Of a DNA stretch of 26,889 bases, positions 1-6,181 are shown in pieces. This DNA comes from an archaeon. GTDB taxonomy: Archaea; Aenigmatarchaeota; Aenigmatarchaeia; GW2011-AR5; GCA-2688965. Under the pieces are notes generated by a model. It made no database searches. It was given only the letters and a program-made list of their open reading frames with translations, and was not told the origin of the DNA. The stretch lies in NCBI GenBank assembly GCA_002688965.1, contig NZEE01000073.1, positions 1-26,889 of the forward strand, in the 5' to 3' direction. Made by a program: the position numbers and the translations under genes. How positions within the stretch are numbered: the first letter of the stretch is position 1; each line of letters starts with the position of its first letter.

Positions 1-59
1 GAAAAAGTATCATCATCATATTTTTGTAGTGTATTAACTACATCACCTAGTTGTATCAT
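1..59 (-). CDS. 5' end of an unidentified gene, cut by the window edge
   Basis: Only the first 19 codons are inside the window; they read MIQLGDVVNTLQKYDDDTF. The start is supported by a GGAG ribosome binding site five bases upstream of the ATG and by a strong host-type promoter at 90-119 just before it. No known family can be recognised from so short a piece. In T4 the polymerase gene 43 follows regA, but these residues do not look like the start of gp43. Confidence 0.6.
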   Translation of the reverse strand, partial: MIQLGDVVNTLQKYDDDTF

Positions 60-89
60 ATTATCTCCAAATAAAAAAGGGTATTCCCT

Positions 90-119
90 ATTATACCATA
101 AATCTATATCGAAAGTCAA
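90..119 (-). promoter_or_regulatory. Host-type early promoter for the left-edge gene
   Basis: Read on the minus strand, TTGACT (119-114) is followed by 18 bases and TATAAT (95-90). ATGG immediately precedes the -10, giving an extended -10 (TGG-TATAAT). The ATG of the next gene lies about 30 bases downstream, at 59. The same architecture recurs at 3552-3581, 5992-6021, 10358-10387 and, on the plus strand, 10401-10429. Confidence 0.85.
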
Positions 120-122
120 GAC

Positions 123-151
123 AAAAAAAGGGATAGGTGTTATCCTACCCC
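123..151 (-). terminator. Intrinsic terminator after hsp20
   Basis: Read on the minus strand, GGGTAGG (150-144, after a leading G at 151), loop ATAACA and CCTATCCC form a seven-pair stem with one bulged T. It is followed directly by seven T residues (129-123). It lies between the hsp20 stop codon and the next promoter, so it separates the two transcription units. Confidence 0.8.
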
Positions 152-173
152 TAAAGTGAAACATGCTACATTT

Positions 174-608
174 TTATGAAACTTCTATTTCTATCTCTTT
201 TGGTTTTCGTTCATCTGGTATAACATTTTCTAGTTCTACCCGTAGAATACCTTCCGATAACTTCGCATTTTTAACAATAATGTGATCAGAAACAGTCCAA
301 GATCGGCGGAATTTCCGTGATGCAATTCCCTGATACACATAATCCTGTTCCTCACCTTCGTTGCTTCCCTCAATCACTAAACGATTATGTTCTGGTTCAT
401 GCAAAACCTTAACATCTTTCTCTGCGAAACCAGCAATTGCCAGTTCTATCACAAATTGACTTTCGTTTAGTTTAATTATATTGTAAGGTGGATAGCCACC
501 AGACGATTCATCCGATTTCATTTCAAATCGACGAAATTGATTAAACAACGGTTCAAAACCCACAAAATGTGGATCGTACTTTTTCATTATTGTAGTTAAA
601 GTAGTCAT
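174..608 (-). CDS. hsp20: Hsp20 / small heat-shock protein (alpha-crystallin family)
   Basis: This 144-residue protein has the alpha-crystallin fold signature of the IbpA-like class. It runs from GYPPYNI near residue 38, through the YQGIASRKFRRSW stretch near 92-104 and a GILRVEL strand, to a C-terminal IEIEV that fits the I-x-I/V oligomerisation motif. The family holds unfolding proteins in an ATP-independent way. Phage-encoded copies are common in T4-like cyanophages, where they are thought to help capsid assembly or protect proteins during infection; that role is inferred here. The start follows an AAGGAG site. The gene lies downstream of regA, but a terminator overlaps the regA stop codon, and no promoter of the window's early type was found between them. 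Expression therefore probably depends on readthrough or an unrecognised promoter. Family assignment is firm; function in infection is not. Confidence 0.93.
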   Translation of the reverse strand: MTTLTTIMKKYDPHFVGFEPLFNQFRRFEMKSDESSGGYPPYNIIKLNESQFVIELAIAGFAEKDVKVLHEPEHNRLVIEGSNEGEEQDYVYQGIASRKFRRSWTVSDHIIVKNAKLSEGILRVELENVIPDERKPKEIEIEVS

Positions 609-631
609 TTTTTTTTCTCCTTATTAAGCAA

Positions 632-662
632 GAAAAATACCGACACTATTTTTTGCCGATAT
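632..662 (-). terminator. Intrinsic terminator overlapping the end of regA
   Basis: On the minus strand, ATATCGGCA (662-654) pairs with TGTCGGTAT (645-637) in a nine-pair stem with two G-T wobbles and the loop AAAAATAG. A T-run (637-633) follows. The loop contains the regA stop codon (648-646), so the last regA codons form the ascending arm. It probably ends or attenuates the gp45-44-62-regA transcript before hsp20. Confidence 0.6.
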
Positions 663-1017
663 TATATTTTGGTACTAATTCCCACTCATCCTTTTCGGCA
701 TAAGCAAGAACCTTTATTTGATTTAGAGGCGCTACATTTTCTTCTGTATTGCCTCTTATTATGTTCAACAACCCCCACTCTTGTAGCAAGTTGGTTATAG
801 TATTCCTTCGTGCTTCGTCATTTTCTGAAAAATTAGTTGGTTTGCCATCTAAAGCAAATAACTCCTTAAAATGTACGATGTAATACCTACCCTGCTTGTG
901 CAATATGTGACAGGATTGGAACAACTTTCTATCGTTGCGTGAAGCAACTCCAATGCGACTCAACGTTTCTTTTACCTTCAGAAAATCATCTGGTTCTTCT
1001 AACGCAATCTCAATCAT
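646..1017 (-). CDS. regA: RegA translational repressor
   Basis: The 123-residue product aligns by eye along its whole length with T4 RegA (122 residues). Matching blocks are DFLKVKETL near 10-18, QSCHIL near 34-39, YYIVHFKE near 45-52, and the C-terminal EWELVPKYNIG. RegA binds start regions of early phage mRNAs and blocks translation initiation, including those of clamp and clamp-loader genes and its own. The ATG at 1017 is chosen because it matches the T4 N-terminus (MIEI). It overlaps the gp62 stop codon in ATGATTGA, implying translational coupling. An in-frame ATG at 1029 has a better-placed GGTGG-type site and would add four residues. An upstream GTG at 1039-1041 is less likely. It is the last gene of the replication unit, and its 3' end forms part of a terminator. 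Confidence 0.95.
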   Translation of the reverse strand: MIEIALEEPDDFLKVKETLSRIGVASRNDRKLFQSCHILHKQGRYYIVHFKELFALDGKPTNFSENDEARRNTITNLLQEWGLLNIIRGNTEENVAPLNQIKVLAYAEKDEWELVPKYNIGKK

Positions 1018-1414
1018 ATCTTCTATCATTTCCCACACCACCTTTATTTAGTCTGTCTTTCATATAAGAAAGATCCTCATTACTAAGTATCATAAGTGCT
1101 TCTTGTGCTTTCTTTATATTGTAATTGAAATACTCTTGAATACACTCAATATCATCAGATAATTCGGATTTATACCATTTCTTGGCAATTCTCTTTTTTT
1201 TCCTAAGACTATTTATAAAATAGTGAAATTGTAATTCACTATCGCAGTGTGGTCGTTGGTTCATCTCATTAACATATAATATGCTATCAGAATTCTGTGA
1301 CAAAAACCTATTTATCACAAATGGTTTATATTCTTTGTGTGCTAGCGGATCTTCACTATACACCTCTACTTTTTTGCTATAATTTATTGCATTCAAAAAA
1401 TCAAATAATGCCAT
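1010..1414 (-). CDS. 62: Clamp-loader small subunit gp62
   Basis: This 134-residue protein begins MALFDFLNAINYSK and carries the VNEMN and LQFHYFINSLRKKKR blocks that mark gp62 of T4-like phages. With gp44 it forms the ATP-driven clamp loader (4:1 in T4) that places the gp45 clamp on primer-template DNA. It is shorter than T4 gp62 (187 residues) but of the size seen in marine T4-like phages. Its ATG overlaps the gp44 stop codon (TAATG), and its own stop overlaps regA, so 44-62-regA are translationally coupled. Sequence conservation in this family is weak, but position and motifs make the call solid. Confidence 0.9.
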   Translation of the reverse strand: MALFDFLNAINYSKKVEVYSEDPLAHKEYKPFVINRFLSQNSDSILYVNEMNQRPHCDSELQFHYFINSLRKKKRIAKKWYKSELSDDIECIQEYFNYNIKKAQEALMILSNEDLSYMKDRLNKGGVGNDRRYD

Positions 1415-2352
1415 TACTTAAACTCACACTGACTCATAACTTCAGCCAAACATGCTACCATATTTATCTCCTGATCCACTACAAATGCTGATTTATAACT
1501 ATAATCAGCAATTGTAATAACTGCAAGAGGGATAGATTGTGGTTTCAGATCTGAATTCATAGCATCGTAAATTCTGCGAAACATAACACTTGGGTCATTA
1601 TCTAAATTTTGCTCAACCCACTTTCTCATCTCCGTAAAATTCTTGTTTTTCAATAATGCAATCAAATCGGTTATTGGTTTTTCTTTCCAATTAGTCAAAA
1701 TACCAACATCAATAATACCACTTGCAGAATACCGTTGGAGTTCGTTCAAAATTCTTCTCCAATCTGGTAAGTATTTAGTAATCAATTCTGCGAGTACTTT
1801 TGGTTCATATTTAATATTTTCATTGTCAAGAACAGTCATTGAACGTTGCATAAATTCACTTGCCATCGGAGGCATCTGTGCCTGTGTAATTGAAAATGGA
1901 ATCACACTACACCTTGAATGTAACGGTTGAATAATCTTATTGGCATAATTGCAAGTTAATATAAACCGACAATTTTTGCTGAATTCTTCTATAAACCCCC
2001 TTAATGCTGGTTGTGTCGAATTTGGTTCAAGATAATCTGCTTCGTCCAAAATAATTACTTTAGTATTGCCAGACAATGATACTGTACTAGCAAAATCTAA
2101 AATCTTGGTACGCAAAACACCAATACCACTTTCTTCTGAACCATTTATCAGTATATAATCAGTTTCTAATTGCTCACATAATGCTCTGGCAACGGTAGTT
2201 TTACCGATGCCAGAAGTGCCTGATAATAATAAATTAGGAATTTCTTTATTATCCACAAATTGCTCAAACGTACTTTTCAGTTCATCTGGCAAAATACATT
2301 CATCTATCGTCTTAGGTCTGTATTTCTCGACCCAAAGAAATTCTTCACGCAT
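1414..2352 (-). CDS. 44: Clamp-loader ATPase gp44
   Basis: This is an AAA+ ATPase of 312 residues. It has Walker A GTSGIGKTT at 45-53, Walker B ending in DEAD at 103-106, sensor 1 TCNY at 133-136 and the clamp-loader SRC motif (HSRC) at 145-148. It uses ATP to open the gp45 ring and load it at primer-template junctions, as the partner of gp62 encoded directly downstream. The start at 2352 follows an AGGA site nine bases upstream; the stop overlaps the gp62 start. In T4 this gene is translationally controlled by RegA, encoded two genes downstream here. Confidence 0.96.
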   Translation of the reverse strand: MREEFLWVEKYRPKTIDECILPDELKSTFEQFVDNKEIPNLLLSGTSGIGKTTVARALCEQLETDYILINGSEESGIGVLRTKILDFASTVSLSGNTKVIILDEADYLEPNSTQPALRGFIEEFSKNCRFILTCNYANKIIQPLHSRCSVIPFSITQAQMPPMASEFMQRSMTVLDNENIKYEPKVLAELITKYLPDWRRILNELQRYSASGIIDVGILTNWKEKPITDLIALLKNKNFTEMRKWVEQNLDNDPSVMFRRIYDAMNSDLKPQSIPLAVITIADYSYKSAFVVDQEINMVACLAEVMSQCEFK

Positions 2353-2363
2353 AAATTATATTC

Positions 2364-2576
2364 CTATATGTCTCCGTATCCTGTCGTACCCGTCATATTC
2401 TGTAACAGATAAAATGCATCAAGTGTAACTCTGATATAATACTTTAATTCATAATTAGAATCTGATGAGTCATACCCATCAGATCTAACCATAGATTTGA
2501 CCTGATCCAAACCAAGATCAATTTTCTCTAACATATCCTCAATCTCTGCTATACTCGCTGGTGCTTTTTCTCTCAT
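2364..2576 (-). CDS. Small protein of unknown function between gp45 and gp44
   Basis: No family is recognised for this 70-residue acidic protein. It starts with an ATG that shares its A with the gp45 stop codon (TAATG) and has a GGGAG site six bases upstream, so translation is well supported and coupled to the clamp. The N-terminal half (SIAEIEDMLEKIDLGLDQV) looks like an amphipathic helix, and a second helix is likely around YELKYYIRVTLDAFYLLQ. In T4, gene 45 directly precedes gene 44 with nothing between, so this is an insertion relative to T4. RpbA lies on the other side of 45 in T4 and is not evidently related. Its position invites the guess of a clamp-loading accessory protein, but nothing in the sequence proves it. 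Confidence 0.75.
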   Translation of the reverse strand: MREKAPASIAEIEDMLEKIDLGLDQVKSMVRSDGYDSSDSNYELKYYIRVTLDAFYLLQNMTGTTGYGDI

Positions 2577-3262
2577 TATCTACTCCCATACATTGAATCT
2601 GACAATGCAATATAATACTCAACTGGTACATGATCATTTACAAAATGTGCTATACCCTTCGATGCAAGATTTACCGTATAATCTCCCCCTATAAGTTTTA
2701 AGTTTTCAATTTTCATATCCATTGAAAAGGGTTCGTAAACGGCATCCTCATCCATTTTTTCAATAGATAATTCAAAATTATTAGTTGTTGGATCTTTTTT
2801 ATCCAATACAGACATAATAATTTCAGACCCATCTTCACTAGAAATGATAAAATCACCTTTGCCTAAAACGGATGACATATTTTTGATTTTCTTCAAATCA
2901 GCACCGATAATCTTAACCTTAACTTCTGCATCAGGCATAGTCAACATCTGTGTAGGTGTAATAATAGTACTCGGATCTGCATAATAATACCGACATCTCG
3001 ATCTACCATTTTTCAGTACTACTGATTTTTCCTGAAACTCAAACTCCGCATCATTAAATGCTTCCGATGTTGCGACATTTAAGAACTCATTTAAATCATA
3101 AATTCCAAAATCTGTTTCAAACAATTCACCGACATCTGCCGATGCCAAAATATTCTTAGAAGCAGAAATAGTTTCTAACTTACTACCTGCTTTAACCAAA
3201 ATCGAACCATTAATGGTCGAAAAATTTTTCAGCAACTCTATCGTCGCCCTGCTCATCTGCAT
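2576..3262 (-). CDS. 45: Sliding clamp gp45
   Basis: From the ATG at 3262 the product is 228 residues, exactly the T4 gp45 length. It shares the N-terminal pattern (TIELLKNFSTIN), the IYDLNEFL block and YADPST in mid-protein. The trimeric ring tethers the phage polymerase and, in T4, also links the gp55-containing RNA polymerase to enhancer-like loading sites for late transcription. GGAG lies nine bases before the chosen ATG (M of MQMSRAT). An ATG at 3277 would add five residues but would place that GGAG inside the gene, and ATG 3256 is also possible. The 5' end overlaps the DUF3310-like gene by about 50 bases. Confidence 0.94.
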   Translation of the reverse strand: MQMSRATIELLKNFSTINGSILVKAGSKLETISASKNILASADVGELFETDFGIYDLNEFLNVATSEAFNDAEFEFQEKSVVLKNGRSRCRYYYADPSTIITPTQMLTMPDAEVKVKIIGADLKKIKNMSSVLGKGDFIISSEDGSEIIMSVLDKKDPTTNNFELSIEKMDEDAVYEPFSMDMKIENLKLIGGDYTVNLASKGIAHFVNDHVPVEYYIALSDSMYGSR

Positions 3263-3542
3263 TATCTTTTTCTCCATATCGTTCTGGATTTACCAGAACC
3301 ATTAAAATAATTAAATAGTGAAAACATTTCAATAAATCAGAACGTCTTGAATCTGTCGATTTCAATCCCGCTCTTGTTACATACTTAACCACATTGCCAA
3401 TGCAAAATCCCTCTAAATGATCCTTTGCCTTTAGCAAGTCTATCACCTCAACATCATCTTCTCCCGAATAATAATTGTTGTCACGAAAAGACGCAACATA
3501 ATCATAGGCATCTTCCAATACCCGTTCATAATTATATTTCAT
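3210..3542 (-). CDS. DUF3310-like protein
   Basis: The 110-residue protein contains the block LEGFCIGNVVKYVTRAG followed by a basic residue and a DLLKCFHYL helix. This is the hallmark of the DUF3310 family of small phage proteins, sometimes annotated as putative nucleotide kinases without biochemical proof. It is the first gene of the clamp/clamp-loader unit: the promoter at 3552-3581 has its -10 only about ten bases before the ATG, leaving almost no leader. AGGAG (TATAATAGGAG) just upstream of the ATG can serve as the ribosome binding site. The C-terminus overlaps the gp45 start. Function is unknown; the co-transcription suggests a replication or nucleotide-metabolism role. Confidence 0.8.
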   Translation of the reverse strand: MKYNYERVLEDAYDYVASFRDNNYYSGEDDVEVIDLLKAKDHLEGFCIGNVVKYVTRAGLKSTDSRRSDLLKCFHYLIILMVLVNPERYGEKDNADEQGDDRVAEKFFDH

Positions 3543-3551
3543 AATACTCCT

Positions 3552-3581
3552 ATTATACCATATTCTCTAAGTAAAAGTCAA
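3552..3581 (-). promoter_or_regulatory. Early promoter for DUF3310-45-44-62-regA
   Basis: On the minus strand, TTGACT (3581-3576), 18 bases and TATAAT (3557-3552), with TATGG directly before the -10. The -35 hexamer overlaps the stop codon of the upstream Dam gene (GCTTGACT contains its TGA), so the two units are packed without any spacer. The -10 sits about ten bases from the ATG at 3542, so the transcript would be nearly leaderless. Confidence 0.85.
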
Positions 3582-4432
3582 GCAAAAAATCTTCCCAAAT
3601 TATAATCACCAATATCATAATTCATAATCAACAATTCTTCACTTGTCCTCTGTTTAACATTTTCTGCGGCTCCAGCCGAAACCACAAATCCTTTACGTTG
3701 CCAATTGTATTCTCCCTCTGGCAACCACGTTTTCAACAAATCAAAATCATAATAAGATAATGCAAAATTTCCCTCTATTCCCTTTAGTTGTGTACACAAT
3801 TTTTCATGATCATCCCTATCGAACTCATGCAACGAATAAAAATCTTCACGTTGCCAATATGGTGGATCACAATAAAAAAATGTAGATGGACTATCATACT
3901 TTTCAATGATTTCGGAGTAATCTAAATTTTCACAGACATCAATGAGTTGTAATTTCTTAATATAATCTGGTTTTCGCAGACGTTTCCTAAATGCCTCAAA
4001 AAGTGACTCATATTTTCCTCTCAAATCAATAAAATTCTGCTTTTCTGGATTATGCCCTGACCATCCCTGTGTGATAATGTAAGCATATTTCATTCCAAAT
4101 TCAAAATCACCAAGTTCAATTTCACCTATATCTTGCATAACAAATATTTCCTCTTTGAATGTGTCATACAATTCCTTAACCTGAGATTTGGTATCTTTCA
4201 TGTAATTAAAGAATTCCTGTGGTGTTCGACAACACTCAAAAAGGTTCACCATGTATCGGTTATAATCATTATAGACTATATTTTCCAACAAAGGTCTGGA
4301 GTAAACATCACTATTCAAATAAGTCCAATATGCACCACCAAAAACTTCGACATAGGTTTCAATATTATTCGGTATATTTGATGAAATCCATTTTGCCATC
4401 CGAAATTTTCCACCAATATATCTAACCATCAA
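3578..4432 (-). CDS. Dam-like D12-class N6-adenine DNA methyltransferase
   Basis: This 284-residue protein starts MMVRYIGGKFRMAKWI. It has the AdoMet-binding VFGG motif at 30-33 and the catalytic motif IV DPPY at 189-192 (FFYCDPPYW), in the order typical of alpha-class D12 adenine methylases such as Dam and T4 Dam. It transfers a methyl group from AdoMet to N6 of adenine; the recognition sequence cannot be read from the protein. Its start overlaps the end of the second methyltransferase by about ten bases, making it the third gene of the endonuclease-methylase-methylase unit. T4 Dam is a solitary methylase. Here the proximity to a second methylase and a putative nuclease suggests both may protect phage DNA. 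Confidence 0.92.
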   Translation of the reverse strand: MMVRYIGGKFRMAKWISSNIPNNIETYVEVFGGAYWTYLNSDVYSRPLLENIVYNDYNRYMVNLFECCRTPQEFFNYMKDTKSQVKELYDTFKEEIFVMQDIGEIELGDFEFGMKYAYIITQGWSGHNPEKQNFIDLRGKYESLFEAFRKRLRKPDYIKKLQLIDVCENLDYSEIIEKYDSPSTFFYCDPPYWQREDFYSLHEFDRDDHEKLCTQLKGIEGNFALSYYDFDLLKTWLPEGEYNWQRKGFVVSAGAAENVKQRTSEELLIMNYDIGDYNLGRFFA

Positions 4433-5273
4433 AAAAATCCTTCAAACCACCATGATATGCTTCTTCAATTCTCCTTTTTGATATTTTGAAAAATTCTTCA
4501 TCTATCTCAATTCCAATAAAATTTCTATCCGTAATACCACAAGCAACACCTGTTGTACCACTTCCCATACAATTATCCAGCACTAATTCATTTTCGTTAG
4601 AATAAGTTCTAATCAGATATTCCATCAAAACAACAGGTTTTTGGGTAGGATGTAAACGTTCATCATCCAATGGACATTCTATTACTTCAGATGGATAGTT
4701 TGTCCATTTTTGTTCATATTCAGTTTCTGTTAAAAGTTTGTTGCCCTTTCCCATATGTTCTGGATTGTGCAAAATAACACCTAAACGTTTGGGATTATTT
4801 TTCTTTTTGACAGTTTTTGGAATAAGTCCTTGTGGATTATATGTCATGGATTTTCCAGATTTTGCAGAACTAGCAGATGCACCAACTGGTGAAAATACCA
4901 AAATATCTTCTGTTTGCTTCATTGGTCGATAATTTGCTAATAGAAATCCAACTGTCTTGTTCTTAAACCAAATCCATTCGTACTTAAACCATTCCAAATT
5001 CGACATAACCAGTTGGGAAGTAAAAGGTTGATCAGCAGTCAAAACAACCGTTCCTTTCGACTTCAATATTCTTCTATACTGCTCCCATAGCAAATCAAGT
5101 GGAATAACAGAATCCCAACTAAAAACACGATTTTCCTTTTTTTCCGAATCTAAACCGTGTCGATCTGTAGTTCCATATGGCAAATCGCATAAAATTAAAT
5201 CAATAATACCATCTTCTATATTTTTCATTTCCTCAAGACAGTCACCATGAAATAATTGGAATTTTTCTCTCAT
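4422..5273 (-). CDS. Beta-class DNA methyltransferase (N6-adenine or N4-cytosine)
   Basis: The 283-residue protein has the order of a beta-class N4/N6 methylase. Catalytic motif IV DLPYG is at 30-34, a TADQPF block near 79-84, HPTQKP at 208-213, and the AdoMet motif I region DNCMGSGTT at 233-241, ending FIGIEID. It belongs to the large DNA_methylase (N6_N4) family, which includes type II restriction-modification methylases and many phage orphan methylases. DLPY rather than SPPY favours adenine, but this is not decisive. Its start codon overlaps the stop of the upstream putative endonuclease (ATGA), so the two are translationally coupled, as in compact restriction-modification systems. Specificity is unknown. 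Confidence 0.9.
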   Translation of the reverse strand: MREKFQLFHGDCLEEMKNIEDGIIDLILCDLPYGTTDRHGLDSEKKENRVFSWDSVIPLDLLWEQYRRILKSKGTVVLTADQPFTSQLVMSNLEWFKYEWIWFKNKTVGFLLANYRPMKQTEDILVFSPVGASASSAKSGKSMTYNPQGLIPKTVKKKNNPKRLGVILHNPEHMGKGNKLLTETEYEQKWTNYPSEVIECPLDDERLHPTQKPVVLMEYLIRTYSNENELVLDNCMGSGTTGVACGITDRNFIGIEIDEEFFKISKRRIEEAYHGGLKDFFDG

Positions 5274-5926
5274 TCATACCTCGAAAATACATTAGATAAA
5301 GTATCGACATAATTTCTCAATTCGGAAAGATCGACACCATTATCAAAATAATTATACTTATCAGATCGTCTTGGACGACCCGACAAATTACTTTCTACAA
5401 TTCTTTCTCCATGACCAAAAACTAGATCGCCCGATTTCTTGGTTTTTTCTGTAACATCTTTTGCCAAAGAAGAAAAAATAAACACAACATCATCACTTAG
5501 ATGTTTTCTGGTATGCGGAAGCTCCAAAAACAGTTTGACAACCCCTCTTTTTAGAATATAAAAGGGTTTATCAATCCATGCTCGATTTTCTTCTATGATA
5601 ACAACCTTATCGTCAATCCAGATATGATTGTCCATTCTTTGCGAATCAAATACATTATCAGGATCATCAAAATATTTCCCATTAACTTCACTTCTATGAG
5701 AAAGATTATAAAGTTCTAATCCTTTATTAATAATTTGTTCAGTAATACCCTCAAAACCTATGTGCTTTTCTTTCTCACCCTTTTTCCTATCACCACTCGT
5801 ATAATTTTTCAAAGGTGTTGATCTAAGTCCTTTTCCCTTCTCAAACCAATCTTCGACTAATTCTTTTGAAAATTCAAATAACTGACTATTCTTGGAAGTT
5901 TGATCACTTGGCACATCATACAACAT
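5270..5926 (-). CDS. Putative type II restriction endonuclease partner of the methylase
   Basis: This 218-residue protein is not firmly recognised. The segment around 99-120 reads MDNHIWIDDKVVIIEENRAW then IDK: an acidic residue, a hydrophobic beta-strand and an E-x-N/R element. That is compatible with a divergent PD-(D/E)xK nuclease core (D105/D106, E112/E113, K120 as candidate catalytic residues). The following KPFYILKRGVVKLFLEL and a second strand VVFIFSSLA would form the rest of the core. The gene heads an operon with its own promoter (5992-6021), has a GGAG site nine bases before the ATG, and overlaps the methylase gene by four bases. This pairing is the main reason for the call. It could instead be an unrelated methylase accessory protein. 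The nuclease assignment is inference from motif and context. Confidence 0.5.
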   Translation of the reverse strand: MLYDVPSDQTSKNSQLFEFSKELVEDWFEKGKGLRSTPLKNYTSGDRKKGEKEKHIGFEGITEQIINKGLELYNLSHRSEVNGKYFDDPDNVFDSQRMDNHIWIDDKVVIIEENRAWIDKPFYILKRGVVKLFLELPHTRKHLSDDVVFIFSSLAKDVTEKTKKSGDLVFGHGERIVESNLSGRPRRSDKYNYFDNGVDLSELRNYVDTLSNVFSRYE

Positions 5927-5958
5927 AATTCACATCTCCATAACTAAAGCAATGAAAC

Positions 5959-5971
5959 AGGTTAAGAACCT
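5959..5971 (-). other. Small inverted repeat in the leader of the endonuclease unit
   Basis: In the roughly 55-base leader between promoter and start codon, AGGTT-CTT-AACCT can form a five-pair hairpin with a three-base loop. It lies about 33 bases upstream of the ATG at 5926. It could be an operator or an RNA hairpin that tunes endonuclease expression, or chance in AT-rich DNA. No separate controller (C) protein gene is seen beside it. Confidence 0.3.
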
Positions 5972-5991
5972 TTCCCAACCCTTCAATACTA

Positions 5992-6021
5992 ATTATACCA
6001 TATTGGACAACCCTATGTCAA
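5992..6021 (-). promoter_or_regulatory. Early promoter for the endonuclease-methylase-Dam unit
   Basis: On the minus strand, TTGACA (6021-6016), 18 bases and TATAAT (5997-5992), with TATGG before the -10. It is the only one of the minus-strand set with the full consensus -35. The -35 is formed by the last codons of the small membrane protein (TTG ACA TAG). It starts the transcript about 60 bases before the endonuclease ATG. Confidence 0.87.
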
Positions 6022-6171
6022 GGGAAAAATGCGTTTTATGAAAAAAATATTGTTGTTGCATACCCAATAAAAAACTTTATGACGGCCATATACCAATCCA
6101 CCCAATGATAAAAGTAAAAAAATAACATAAAATACAGATTCTTCCCATACAAATTTCCAGCCATCTTCCAT
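6013..6171 (-). CDS. Small membrane protein of unknown function
   Basis: The chosen ATG at 6171 gives 52 residues beginning MEDGWKFVWEESV. It has one strong transmembrane segment (VFYVIFLLLSLGGLVYG, about 13-29) and a basic C-terminal tail. The start is supported by AGGAAG eight bases upstream; this site overlaps the stop codon of the preceding gene (TTTAGGAAG), so the pair is coupled. A longer frame from a TTG at 6198 is less likely. Small inner-membrane proteins of T4 phages often act in superinfection exclusion or lysis control, but there is no motif here to assign a role. The stop codon borders the -35 hexamer of the next promoter. Confidence 0.65.
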   Translation of the reverse strand: MEDGWKFVWEESVFYVIFLLLSLGGLVYGRHKVFYWVCNNNIFFIKRIFPLT

Positions 6172-6181
6172 GACGTTCTTC

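Noticed and set aside
1..59. DNA polymerase gp43 at the left edge, expected next to regA by T4 order
   Set aside because: The 19 visible residues do not resemble the gp43 N-terminus, and hsp20 plus a new promoter intervene, so gp43 cannot be claimed.
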